From Natronospira elongata (GTDB taxonomy: Bacteria; Pseudomonadota; Gammaproteobacteria; Natronospirales; Natronospiraceae): a DNA stretch of 64,000 nucleotides. Made by a program: the position numbers and the translations under genes. A model generated the notes under the pieces. That model saw only the letters and a program-made list of their open reading frames with translations. It was not told the DNA's origin and ran no database searches. The stretch spans positions 8,281 to 72,280 of the forward strand of contig NZ_JAYGII010000016.1 of the NCBI RefSeq assembly GCF_034931365.1, in the 5' to 3' direction. Positions within the stretch are counted from its first letter, which is position 1. The number at the start of each line of letters is the position of its first letter. Shown in pieces: positions 18,339-28,263 of this stretch.

Positions 18339-18371
18339 AAAAGCCCCACCTCGATCCGAGGTGGGGCTTTT
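18339..18371. terminator. bidirectional terminator between gltB-like gene and rpoD
   Basis: AAAAGCCCCACCTCG / CGAGGTGGGGCTTTT hairpin with A-run and T-run on both sides. It can end both the plus-strand gltB-like gene and the minus-strand rpoD operon. Confidence 0.93.
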
Positions 18372-18394
18372 GGCGTTCAGGCCGCTGGTACTTC

Positions 18395-20182
<1,788 letters not shown>

Positions 20183-20349
20183 AGTCCGGTACTGTTCACT
20201 CTTGAGGGCTGAAGGAAGCGCGTCCGATTTTCGCGGACAGTGAAACAGGCCAGTATATCTGCCAGTGCCCAAACTTTCCAGTTTTTAAGGGCACACTGGT
20301 TCCTGTCGCGCCGTTTTTTCTGGCAACGCCGGCCCGCGCAAGTTCCCGC

Positions 20350-22137
20350 TCAGCCGGCCTTTTCCTGGGCCGCCCGCGCCTGCTGCAGGGCCCGTAATTC
20401 CTCTTTTTCCGTCTGGTCCAGGCCATCGCTGGCCGCCTTGTCCAGAAGTTCGGTCATTCTCGCCGCAATCGCCCGCGGCCCGGTCAATCGCGCCAGTATG
20501 GCGTCCAGGTGCCGGGCCAGGTCCTCGTCCTCGCCTGGCACGCGGGTGGTGGCAAGCTTTTCCAGGTGGGGATGGGCCTGCTCACCCCGCCACCGTTCCA
20601 ACAGGGTCGCCGTTCTGATCTCGGGCTCTGCCCGACAGATTTCAAGCATCTTCGCCAGGGTGTCCGCGCCTGGCAGATCCAGCGTTGCCAGTTTGGGCTG
20701 TTCCGCTACCCGCGTGGCGATCCGCGGCGACTGCAGCAGGATTGCCAGGGCTTCCCGCACCGGGGTCAGCCGAATCTGCAGAGGTGCCGGCCGCTGGATT
20801 CGGGGCCGGGTGGGGGCGGCCGTGTCTGGGGCTGGCTTGCTGCTGGGGGCGGTCTCGGTGGCATCGGCCAGCATGGCGGCCCAGCGCGCCGGATCGAGGC
20901 CGGCGGCATCGGCCAGTTCGTCGGAGAGCAGCTCACGATAGACCCGGTCGCGAACTCGCGCCAGCAACGGTCGGGCCTTTTCCACCAGCGCCGCCCGACC
21001 TTCGGCCGTGCCCAGGTCCAGGTCTTCACTCAAATGGCGCCGCATCCAGCGAGACAGGGATTCCGCGCCAGCAACCCGTTGCTGGAAGGCATCGGCCCCT
21101 TCGCGGCGAACCATGGAGTCCGGGTCCTCGCCCTCCGGCAGGAAGAGAAAGCGGACCTCCCGCCCGGCTCGGAGGGCCGGCAGGGCGTTTTCCAGCGCCC
21201 GCCAGGCCGCCTGTCGGCCAGCCCGGTCACCGTCGAAGCAGCAGACCACCTCGCGGGTGATCCGGAAGGCCTTGTCCAGATGATCCGGTGTGGTGGCGGT
21301 ACCCAAGGTGGCCACCGCCCAGTGGATGCCGGCCTCGGCCAGGGCGATGACATCCATATAGCCTTCCACCACCAGCAAGCGCGGAATACTGCGCAGGGCC
21401 TGACGGGCCTCATAAAGGCCATAGAGCTCGCGGCCCTTGTGAAACAGGGGGTGCTCGGGGCTGTTGTAATACTTGGGCCCCTGGGCTTCCCCGATCACCC
21501 GGCCGCCGAAGGCGATGGTCCGGCCGCGACTATCGCGGATGGGGAACATGACTCTGCCCCGAAAGCGGTCATAGAAGCGCCCGGAATCCTTGCGGACCAG
21601 CATGCCCGTGCTCAGCAGGGCCTCACGGCGGGCGTCGCTGTCGACGCTGTCCAGCAGGCCGCTCCATTGATCGGGGGCGTAGCCCAGTCCGAACCGGGCC
21701 GCGGTTTTGCCCGAGACCCTGCGGCCCTGAAGATAGGCCTTGGCGGCCTCCGATTGGCGAAGCTGGCGGCGGAAATAGTCATCGGCGTGGGCCAGGGCGG
21801 CCCGCAGATGGCCGTCCGGGTCGGGGCTGGGGGCGCTGGCCTCGGTGGGGATCTCCAGGCCGACCCGGTCGGCCAGATCCTGTACTGCATCGCGGAAATC
21901 CAGATGGTCGAACTCCATCAGGAAGCTCAGCGCGGTGCCGTGGGCGCCGCAGCCGAAGCAGTGATAGAACTGCTTGTCCGGCACCACGTAAAAGGAAGGG
22001 GTTTTCTCGGTATGGAAGGGGCAGCAGGCGGCATATTCGCTGCCCTTTTTCTTCAGCGGCACACGGCTGTCGATCAGGTCGACAATGTCCACCCGTTCAA
22101 GCAGCTCATCAATGAAATGCTGGGGTATGCGTGCCAT
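20350..22137 (-). CDS. dnaG: DNA primase
   Basis: 595 aa, synthesises RNA primers at the replication fork. The N-terminal CHC2-type zinc finger is seen as CCPFHTEKTPSFYV and FYHCFGCGAHG (residues 38-66). The TOPRIM catalytic core has VVEGYMDV and CFDGDRAGRQAA, which supply the glutamate and aspartates for metal binding. A C-terminal helicase-binding domain follows an alanine/proline-rich linker (about residues 430-455). Operon position between yqeY and rpoD is canonical. Confidence 0.98.
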   Translation of the reverse strand: MARIPQHFIDELLERVDIVDLIDSRVPLKKKGSEYAACCPFHTEKTPSFYVVPDKQFYHCFGCGAHGTALSFLMEFDHLDFRDAVQDLADRVGLEIPTEASAPSPDPDGHLRAALAHADDYFRRQLRQSEAAKAYLQGRRVSGKTAARFGLGYAPDQWSGLLDSVDSDARREALLSTGMLVRKDSGRFYDRFRGRVMFPIRDSRGRTIAFGGRVIGEAQGPKYYNSPEHPLFHKGRELYGLYEARQALRSIPRLLVVEGYMDVIALAEAGIHWAVATLGTATTPDHLDKAFRITREVVCCFDGDRAGRQAAWRALENALPALRAGREVRFLFLPEGEDPDSMVRREGADAFQQRVAGAESLSRWMRRHLSEDLDLGTAEGRAALVEKARPLLARVRDRVYRELLSDELADAAGLDPARWAAMLADATETAPSSKPAPDTAAPTRPRIQRPAPLQIRLTPVREALAILLQSPRIATRVAEQPKLATLDLPGADTLAKMLEICRAEPEIRTATLLERWRGEQAHPHLEKLATTRVPGEDEDLARHLDAILARLTGPRAIAARMTELLDKAASDGLDQTEKEELRALQQARAAQEKAG

Positions 22138-22259
22138 CTACCTTTGCCACTGGGCTGGTGTGTCTGGGGATCCACCACGGGGCCGCCGACGGCGGCTGAG
22201 CACTGGCCCCGATAGCAAAGCATAGTCGATTGTGGCGGGCGGAGTATGCCCGGGAGTGA

Positions 22260-22703
22260 TCAGCCCAGGCGGGCCTTGACCTTCTGACTGACCGCGCCCA
22301 TGTCGGCGCGGCCCTGAATCTTGGGCTTGAGCAGGCCCATGACCTTGCCCATGTCCTTCATGGACCCGGCCCCGGCATCGCTGATGGCGCCCTCGATCAG
22401 GGATTCCAGCTCGGCATCATCCAGCTGTTCGGGCAGGTATTCTTCCAGGATGACGATTTCGGCCGCTTCCTTGTCGGCCAGGTCGTCCCGGCCGCCTTCC
22501 CGATACTGCTTTTCGGAGTCGCGCCGCTGCTTGACCATTTTTTCCACCACCGCGGTCATCGCCGCCTCGTCCAGCTCGACGCGCTCATCCACTTCCCGCT
22601 GCTTGATGGCGGCGGAGAGCATGCGCAGCACGGACAGGCGCTCACGCGCTTTCTCGCGCATGGCGGTCTTGGTATCGGCAAGGATGCGGTCGCGAAGGCT
22701 CAT
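22260..22703 (-). CDS. yqeY: GatB/YqeY domain protein
   Basis: 147 aa, all alpha-helical, with the family landmarks ERLSVLRMLSAAIKQREVD and EEYLPEQL and a C-terminal MGKVMGLLKPK block. YqeY shares its fold with the tRNA-binding tail of GatB and may bind tRNA, but its role is not established. It is frequently inserted between rpsU and dnaG, as here. Confidence 0.93.
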   Translation of the reverse strand: MSLRDRILADTKTAMREKARERLSVLRMLSAAIKQREVDERVELDEAAMTAVVEKMVKQRRDSEKQYREGGRDDLADKEAAEIVILEEYLPEQLDDAELESLIEGAISDAGAGSMKDMGKVMGLLKPKIQGRADMGAVSQKVKARLG

Positions 22704-22730
22704 GGCAGTGCTCGGCCCCGATGCAGTCGA

Positions 22731-22946
22731 TCAGTAGGGGCGCTGACGGCGAGCCTTTTCGCGGGACAGCTTCTTCATGTGGCGCTTCACGGCCGCGGCC
22801 CGCTTGCGCTTGCGCTCCTGGGTGGGCTTTTCGTAGTGTTCGCGGCGACGGACTTCGGTCAGCACGCCGGCCTTCTCGCAGGAGCGCTTGAAGCGGCGCA
22901 GGGCCACCTCAAAGGGTTCATTTTCTTTCACGCGTACGCTGGGCAT
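22731..22946 (-). CDS. rpsU: 30S ribosomal protein S21
   Basis: 71 aa starting MPSVRVKENEPFEVALRRFK, with the basic tail KRKRAAAVKRHMKKLSREK typical of proteobacterial S21. The ATG is at 22944-22946; the longer open frame upstream has no S21 similarity. First gene of the macromolecular synthesis operon, so a promoter should lie in the 95-bp divergent gap to tsaD. Confidence 0.98.
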   Translation of the reverse strand: MPSVRVKENEPFEVALRRFKRSCEKAGVLTEVRRREHYEKPTQERKRKRAAAVKRHMKKLSREKARRQRPY

Positions 22947-23041
22947 GTAAACTCTCACCTCTGATGAATCGTTCTCCAGGCGGCCACAGGGCGGCGCCGG
23001 GGAAAGGCGCGCAATTCTATAACCATTGGCGAGGCATTGCA

Positions 23042-24085
23042 ATGCGGGTGCTGGGGATCGAAACTTCCTGCGACGAAACCGGGGTGGCCGTCTATGACGG
23101 TGCCGACGGCTTGCTGGCGCATCAGCTTCACAGCCAGGTGGATTCCCACGCCATTTATGGCGGCGTGGTGCCCGAGATTGCCTCCCGAGACCATATCCGC
23201 AAGCTGGCTCCCCTGGTGGAGGCGGCCCTGGCCGAGGCGGATTGTGATGGCAGCGCCATCGACGGCGTCGCCTACACCGCCGGTCCGGGCCTGGTGGGGG
23301 CCTTGCTGGTGGGCGCCAGTCTGGGACGTTCCCTGGCCTGGGCATGGGGTGTGCCTGCCCTGGGCGTGCACCACATGGAGGGTCATCTCCTCGCCCCCCG
23401 CCTGGAGCCCGACCCACCGGATTTCCCTTTTCTCGCCCTGTTGGTCTCCGGCGGTCACAGCATGCTGGTGGCGGTGGAGGGGCTGGGTCGTTACCGGACC
23501 CTGGGTCAGTCCATCGACGATGCCGCCGGCGAGGCCTTTGACAAAACGGCCAAGCTACTCGGTCTCCCTTATCCGGGCGGGCCGGCCCTGGCGGAGCTGG
23601 CCGCCGGCGGCCGCCCGGGTCGCTTCGATTTCCCCCGGCCCCTGACCCGCAAGCCGGGGCTGGATTTCAGCTTCAGCGGCCTGAAGACGGCGGTGGCCTA
23701 TGCCTTGCGCGATGCGCCCGATGAGCCGGGGCTGGCGGCGGATATTGCCCGGGATTTTGAGCAGGCCATGGTCGATACGCTGGCCCTCAAATGCCGGCGG
23801 GCCCTGCGTCAGACCGGTCTCAAGCGTCTCGTGGTGGCGGGTGGGGTTGGCGCCAATCGCCGCTTGCGCGCCGCCCTGGCCGAGCTGGCGGAGGGGGAGG
23901 GTGTTTCCCTGCACTTTCCCCGGCCGGCCTTCTGCACGGATAATGGTGCCATGATTGCCTATGCCGGTTACTGCAGGTTGGCCGCCGGTGAATCGGTCGG
24001 GCCTGAGATTTCGGTGCGGGCCCGTTGGCGCCTGGATGAACTCAAACCGCCGGGCGATGCGCTCGGCTGCAGTGCCGCCGGCTGA
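23042..24085 (+). CDS. tsaD: tRNA N6-threonylcarbamoyladenosine transferase
   Basis: 347 aa from ATG 23042 (MRVLGIETSCDETGVA). Transfers threonylcarbamoyl to A37 of ANN-decoding tRNAs with TsaB/TsaE. The metal-binding HHMEGH motif is present, as are VSGGHSMLV and the GGVGANRRLR nucleotide motif. Divergent from rpsU, the classical arrangement. folB starts 12 bp downstream. Confidence 0.98.
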   Translation: MRVLGIETSCDETGVAVYDGADGLLAHQLHSQVDSHAIYGGVVPEIASRDHIRKLAPLVEAALAEADCDGSAIDGVAYTAGPGLVGALLVGASLGRSLAWAWGVPALGVHHMEGHLLAPRLEPDPPDFPFLALLVSGGHSMLVAVEGLGRYRTLGQSIDDAAGEAFDKTAKLLGLPYPGGPALAELAAGGRPGRFDFPRPLTRKPGLDFSFSGLKTAVAYALRDAPDEPGLAADIARDFEQAMVDTLALKCRRALRQTGLKRLVVAGGVGANRRLRAALAELAEGEGVSLHFPRPAFCTDNGAMIAYAGYCRLAAGESVGPEISVRARWRLDELKPPGDALGCSAAG

Positions 24086-24097
24086 CAGAGGAATGTA

Positions 24098-24481
24098 ATG
24101 GATACTGTTTATATTCGTGGTCTCAAGGCCCGCACGGTGGTGGGCATTTTCGAATGGGAACGGCGCCTGCCGCAGGATGTGGTCCTGGATATTGAAATGG
24201 CCACCGATATACGTCCCGCGGCCAGCAGTGATGCCATCGAGGATGCCCTTGATTACAAGACCGTTGCCAAGGCCGTGGTTGAGCATGTGGAATCAAGCCG
24301 TTTCCAGTTGGTGGAGGCCCTGGCGGACTCGATTTGCCGCCTGATCACAGTCGATTTCGGTGTCAGTGAAGTCAGTCTGGTATTGAACAAGAAGGGGGCG
24401 CTGAGCGATGCCGCTGACGTTGGCGTGTGTATCCGCCGCCGGGCCGAGGATTATGCGGCAGCCACGGAGGTGGCGGAATGA
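24098..24481 (+). CDS. folB: dihydroneopterin aldolase
   Basis: 127 aa, folate pathway: converts 7,8-dihydroneopterin to 6-hydroxymethyl-dihydropterin and glycolaldehyde. Family features are the start MDTVYIRGLKARTVVGIFEWER, the conserved glutamate-containing WERRLPQDVVLDI, the DAIEDALDYKTVAK segment and a C-terminal lysine strand (VSLVLNKKGAL). Its stop overlaps the folK start as ATGA. Confidence 0.95.
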   Translation: MDTVYIRGLKARTVVGIFEWERRLPQDVVLDIEMATDIRPAASSDAIEDALDYKTVAKAVVEHVESSRFQLVEALADSICRLITVDFGVSEVSLVLNKKGALSDAADVGVCIRRRAEDYAAATEVAE

Positions 24482-24999
24482 GGTCGGTTTACGTGGGTGT
24501 GGGCAGCAATATCGCGCCCGAGCAGCAGGTGCCCATTGCCGTGGCGGCGCTGGCTGACCGTTTTGAGGGGGTTACCGCCTCGCCGGTCTATCGCTCCCGG
24601 GCCGTGGGTTTTGATGGTGAGGATTTCCTCAATCTGGTGGTGACATTTGATAGTGAGGCCTCGCCGGGGGATCTCGCCCGGATAATCGACGAGATCGAGC
24701 GGGACTGTGGGCGTGAGCGTGGTGGTGAGCGTTTTGCACCGCGGCGGATCGATCTGGATTTACTGCTGGTGGGAAATCACGTCTCGGCCAGCGGTGAGCG
24801 ACCGGAGCTGCCGCGTGGCGAGATCCTGCGCTACGCTTTTGTATTGAGGCCCTTGGCAGAATTGGCCCCTGATCTGGTCCATCCTGTGGAAGGCAGGCCA
24901 ATGGCGACTATCTGGCGGCAGCGCCAGCCCGAGATTGACGGGGGCGATCTGCGACGGGTTGATCTGAGATGGCCAGAAGGCGTCCAAATTGCGGAGTAG
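24478..24999 (+). CDS. folK: 2-amino-4-hydroxy-6-hydroxymethyldihydropteridine pyrophosphokinase
   Basis: 173 aa from ATG 24478 (MRSVYVGVGSNI). Next step after FolB: pyrophosphorylates the pterin with ATP. Visible are SPVYRSRAVGFDGEDFLNLVV, RGGERFAPRRIDLDLLLVG (the ATP/Mg aspartates in DLDLLL) and a C-terminal LRYAFVLRPLAELAPDLVHP block. The 4-bp overlap with folB makes co-translation likely. Confidence 0.96.
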   Translation: MRSVYVGVGSNIAPEQQVPIAVAALADRFEGVTASPVYRSRAVGFDGEDFLNLVVTFDSEASPGDLARIIDEIERDCGRERGGERFAPRRIDLDLLLVGNHVSASGERPELPRGEILRYAFVLRPLAELAPDLVHPVEGRPMATIWRQRQPEIDGGDLRRVDLRWPEGVQIAE

Positions 25000-25006
25000 A
25001 AATGTA

Positions 25007-26368
25007 ATGAGCGAATCAATTCACAGGCTGAAGCGAGGCGCCGTTATTGGCCTGATTCTGCTGTCCGGGTTGTTCATTAGCGCCTGTCTGGATGACATCA
25101 ATGAGCAGCAGTCCCAGGCCTTCAGCAAGGCCCAGTCCCAGTTGGCCTGTTCGGTTCAGGGTCAGAACCGCTCCGTAAAGAGCATCATGGAATTCTGGTA
25201 CCTCTACGTGGACCAGATGCCCGATCGCGACCCCAATGATTTTTCCTCCCCTCGGGAAATGCTGGCGGCCTTGCAGGTCGATCCGCCGGACCGTTTTTCC
25301 TTTATCAGTGAACGGGAAACCACGCTCAATTTCACCGAAGAGGGCCGACGGATTGGTATTGGTGTGCAGTTGGCCCTGATGAATGCCCCCGACGACTATC
25401 GGGTGGTGGATGTATTTGCCGATGCGCCCGCCGATCAGGCGGATGTGCGCCGCGGGGATCGAGTGTTGCAGATAAATGGCCGCAGTGTGCAAGAGCTGTT
25501 CAATACCGGACAGTTGGGCAGCGCTATGGGGCCGGAAGAGGAAGGCGTGCTTGTCGAGCTGGACATGGAACGGGCTGATGGCGAAGAGCAATACAGCGTC
25601 AGCCTTGAGAAGGTGGAGTTCGTCGTCGACCCGGTGGTAAGGCTGAATTTCTTCGATTTGTCTGATGACCGGCGTGTGGCCTACTTTCATTTCCGCAACT
25701 TCATCGTGCCCGCAGCCGATCGCTTTGACGATGTCTTTGCCGAGCTCTCCGAAGAGGCTGTCGATGAACTGATCATCGATATGCGCTACAACGGCGGCGG
25801 GCGGATTGCGGTGGCGGAGCAGTTGGCGTCTCAGATTGCCGGCGACGCGGTTCAGGACGAGATCTTCGTACAGTTGGTCCACAATGAAGCCCGAACCGAC
25901 CAGAACAGGATTCGACGTTTTGGTGAAGAGATTGGTGCGTTGGGGCTGGACCGCCTGCTGGTCATTGCCACCGAACGGACTGCCTCGGCCAGTGAACTGG
26001 TGGTCAACGGTCTGAGGCCCTTTATCGACGTTGAGATTATCGGGTCACGGACCTTTGGCAAGCCGGTTGGCTCTTATGGCTTCGAGATTTGTGACCTCAT
26101 CATGTTCCCGACGGCCTTTGCCACCCTGAATGCCCTCGACGAAGGCGATTACTTTGATGGCCTCCCGGCCACCTGCGAGGCTGCGGATGATCTGGCGCTG
26201 CCGTTGGGCGATGAAGAGGAGTCCAGCCTGGCTGAAGCCCTGCACTTCCTGGAGACCGGCCAGTGCGACGCCGAGGCCGGCCGTCTGGCCCGGGAAGTCC
26301 AGCCCTTGCACCGACCGCAAGTCGGCGGGCCGGACGGCTGGGATCCGATCCACACGGGTATCCACTAG
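25007..26368 (+). CDS. S41 family peptidase (C-terminal processing type), lipoprotein
   Basis: 453 aa from ATG 25007; GGAG lies about 11 bases upstream. A TTG 18 bp earlier is the alternative. Lipobox FISAC near residue 27, so periplasm-facing. A PDZ domain (about residues 105-190) precedes the catalytic core: IDMRYNGGGRI, then the serine S327 in TASASEL and lysine K352 in TFGKPVG, 25 residues apart as in Ctp proteases. Four or more cysteines in the last 70 residues suggest disulphides. Likely a periplasmic protease; it shares the tsaD-folB-folK strand but a role in folate is not implied. Confidence 0.88.
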   Translation: MSESIHRLKRGAVIGLILLSGLFISACLDDINEQQSQAFSKAQSQLACSVQGQNRSVKSIMEFWYLYVDQMPDRDPNDFSSPREMLAALQVDPPDRFSFISERETTLNFTEEGRRIGIGVQLALMNAPDDYRVVDVFADAPADQADVRRGDRVLQINGRSVQELFNTGQLGSAMGPEEEGVLVELDMERADGEEQYSVSLEKVEFVVDPVVRLNFFDLSDDRRVAYFHFRNFIVPAADRFDDVFAELSEEAVDELIIDMRYNGGGRIAVAEQLASQIAGDAVQDEIFVQLVHNEARTDQNRIRRFGEEIGALGLDRLLVIATERTASASELVVNGLRPFIDVEIIGSRTFGKPVGSYGFEICDLIMFPTAFATLNALDEGDYFDGLPATCEAADDLALPLGDEEESSLAEALHFLETGQCDAEAGRLAREVQPLHRPQVGGPDGWDPIHTGIH

Positions 26369-26401
26369 GCGCCCACAGGGGGGGATACCCCCTGTGGGCG
26401 C
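26369..26401 (+). terminator. perfect 14-bp hairpin after S41 peptidase
   Basis: GCGCCCACAGGGGG / CCCCCTGTGGGCGC with a 5-nt loop begins immediately after the stop codon. There is no T-run, so it may act as an mRNA 3'-end stabiliser or an imperfect terminator. Confidence 0.55.
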
Positions 26402-26483
26402 ATGGCCTTTGCAGCAACACCTGCTTTTCCGTCAGTCTCGAGTCATTGCCCGTCCATCCGCTGGCAAGGGAGTCTAGTTCGCT

Positions 26484-27734
26484 GTGCGCCACACCCTGTT
26501 GTCATTGGCCGCCCTCCTGTTCTCTACCTTCCTCCTGCTTCTGGGCAGTGGCCTGCTGGGTACGCTGCTCAGTCTGAAAATGGGCCTGGAGGGGCTTCCC
26601 GACCCCGTTATTGGGATCATCATGGGGGGCTTCTACGCGGGCATGATGCTGGGCGGGGTGATCTCCTACCGCATCATTCGCCAGGTGGGTCACATCCGGT
26701 CCTTTGCCGCCTTTGCCGCCCTTAGTTGTGCCGCCATCATGGTTCACGGGCTGACCATCAATCCCTGGTTATGGTTTCTGCTGCGCCTGATCAATGGCGC
26801 CACCATGATGGGGATGTTCATCGTCATTGAGAGCTGGCTCAACGAACGGGCCGAGCCGGGCATCCGGGGCCGTGTTTTCTCCTTCTACATGGTGATCAGC
26901 TTCCTTGGTCTGGGGCTGGGCCAGTTCCTGCTCAACCTGGCCGATGTGGAAGGCCTGGAGCTCTATCTCATCGCCGGGCTGTTGTTTGCGCTTTGCCTGG
27001 TCCCCATTGCCTTGAGTCGAACGGTCCATCCCCAGGCGCCGGAGGGCAGTCGCACCCGACTCCGGCATCTGGCCCGCCTGGCACCTTTTGGTGTGGGCGG
27101 CTGTCTGGTCGCCGGCCTTGTCTTCGGTGCCTTCTATGCGCTGGGTGCTGTGTATGCCACCAATATCGGTTTGGATACCGCGGGTATTTCATTGTTGATG
27201 GGCGTGGCCGTGCTTTCCGGCCTGGTCTTGCAGTGGCCTGTGGGGCACCTGTCGGACTTTTATGATCGCCTGAACGTGCTCACCCTGCTGCTGGCATTGG
27301 TGGCTTTGCTTACCCTCGCACTGGCCCTGCTTGGCCAGACGGGGATGGTGCCGCTCTTGCTGCTGGCTGGCTTGTTCGGTGGGGTGGGGGCTACCATTTA
27401 TCCGGTCTCGGTGGCCCATGTCACCGACTACGTCAGTCAGCATCAACTGGTTTCCACCAGTGCCACGCTGATCAAGACCTATGGCGTGGGGGCGACGCTG
27501 GGACCGCTACTGGGTGCCTTGTTCATGGCCGTCCTTGGCCCGGAAGGTCTGTTCTTCTTCATGAGTGTGGTTTGCGCTGTCGCTGCCACCCTGATCGCCG
27601 TGCGGCGCAAGCCGGCAGCCGTCGCGGTGGAGGATCAGGAACCCTTCGTGGCCATGCCCCGCACCGGCTCAACCCTTATCTCGGAGATGGATCCGCGTAC
27701 GGAGTCGGATGAGGAGCAAGTAAGGGAGAGCTAG
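26484..27734 (+). CDS. major facilitator superfamily transporter (YcaD-like)
   Basis: 416 aa with about 12 hydrophobic segments. The start is GTG (GGGAG about 12 bases upstream), giving MRHTLLSLAALLFSTFLLLLG. The segment PDPVIGIIMGGFYAGMMLGG and the loop SWLNERAEPGIRGRVFSFYM are typical of the YcaD/major facilitator subgroup. Substrate is unknown. The C-terminal 45 residues are acidic and cytoplasmic. Convergent with the DUF4286-like gene at 27809. Confidence 0.85.
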   Translation: MRHTLLSLAALLFSTFLLLLGSGLLGTLLSLKMGLEGLPDPVIGIIMGGFYAGMMLGGVISYRIIRQVGHIRSFAAFAALSCAAIMVHGLTINPWLWFLLRLINGATMMGMFIVIESWLNERAEPGIRGRVFSFYMVISFLGLGLGQFLLNLADVEGLELYLIAGLLFALCLVPIALSRTVHPQAPEGSRTRLRHLARLAPFGVGGCLVAGLVFGAFYALGAVYATNIGLDTAGISLLMGVAVLSGLVLQWPVGHLSDFYDRLNVLTLLLALVALLTLALALLGQTGMVPLLLLAGLFGGVGATIYPVSVAHVTDYVSQHQLVSTSATLIKTYGVGATLGPLLGALFMAVLGPEGLFFFMSVVCAVAATLIAVRRKPAAVAVEDQEPFVAMPRTGSTLISEMDPRTESDEEQVRES

Positions 27735-27761
27735 GGTGTTTCGGGGCCAGCTAGATCAGTA

Positions 27762-27809
27762 AGCTCCCTCGCTGTAATCCCAAAAGCCAGCTCGGGCGTG
27801 GAGGGAGCT
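27762..27809. terminator. inverted repeat between convergent genes
   Basis: AGCTCCCTC (27762-27770) and GAGGGAGCT (27801-27809) form 9-bp arms around a 30-nt loop. It lacks a T-run and is weak support for a shared transcription end. Confidence 0.3.
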
Positions 27810-28255
27810 CAGGCGGGCGGCGGATGGGGGGCGTCAATCTTCTGGCCGCAGCGCTGACAGTGGCGGTCAAATAACACCCCATGGCAGTTCTCGCAGTTGC
27901 CCAGGGCGCTGATTTCGGCTACAAGCCGCAGTGTGCGGCGGCTGGCGCGCATGCTTCCCCCGAAACGGCACAGGCCGTCGGCGCGCATGGCCTCGGCCGG
28001 GCCGGCAATGTAATCATCCAGCGCCTGACGATCACGCAGGCGATAGCTGACCGTCCGCCGGGCCCAGCGATCTTCGGCTTGTTCGTCGTTGCGAAGAATA
28101 CGGGCGGAGAGAAAGCCGGGCTGTTCCAGCAGGGCCTGGACATGGCCACTGAGCCAGTCGTCAAAGGCTGCCTTTTGACGGGGGCTGATCTCCAGATTGA
28201 CTTCGTAGATCAGCTCCCCGCCTTTTGATTCCAGCTCCCCCCATTCTTCGCGCAT
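27809..28255 (-). CDS. DUF4286-like protein with C-terminal zinc ribbon
   Basis: 148 aa. Residues 14-105 (LIYEVNLEISPRQKAAFDDWL ... RRTVSYRLRDRQALDDYI) resemble the DUF4286/EthD-like ferredoxin fold. The C-terminal CENCHGVLFDRHCQRCGQ is a four-cysteine zinc ribbon. Cytoplasmic, function unknown. The ATG lies 9 bp after the fadE stop, so it is probably co-transcribed with fadE. Confidence 0.7.
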   Translation of the reverse strand: MREEWGELESKGGELIYEVNLEISPRQKAAFDDWLSGHVQALLEQPGFLSARILRNDEQAEDRWARRTVSYRLRDRQALDDYIAGPAEAMRADGLCRFGGSMRASRRTLRLVAEISALGNCENCHGVLFDRHCQRCGQKIDAPHPPPA

Positions 28256-28263
28256 GGGTGATC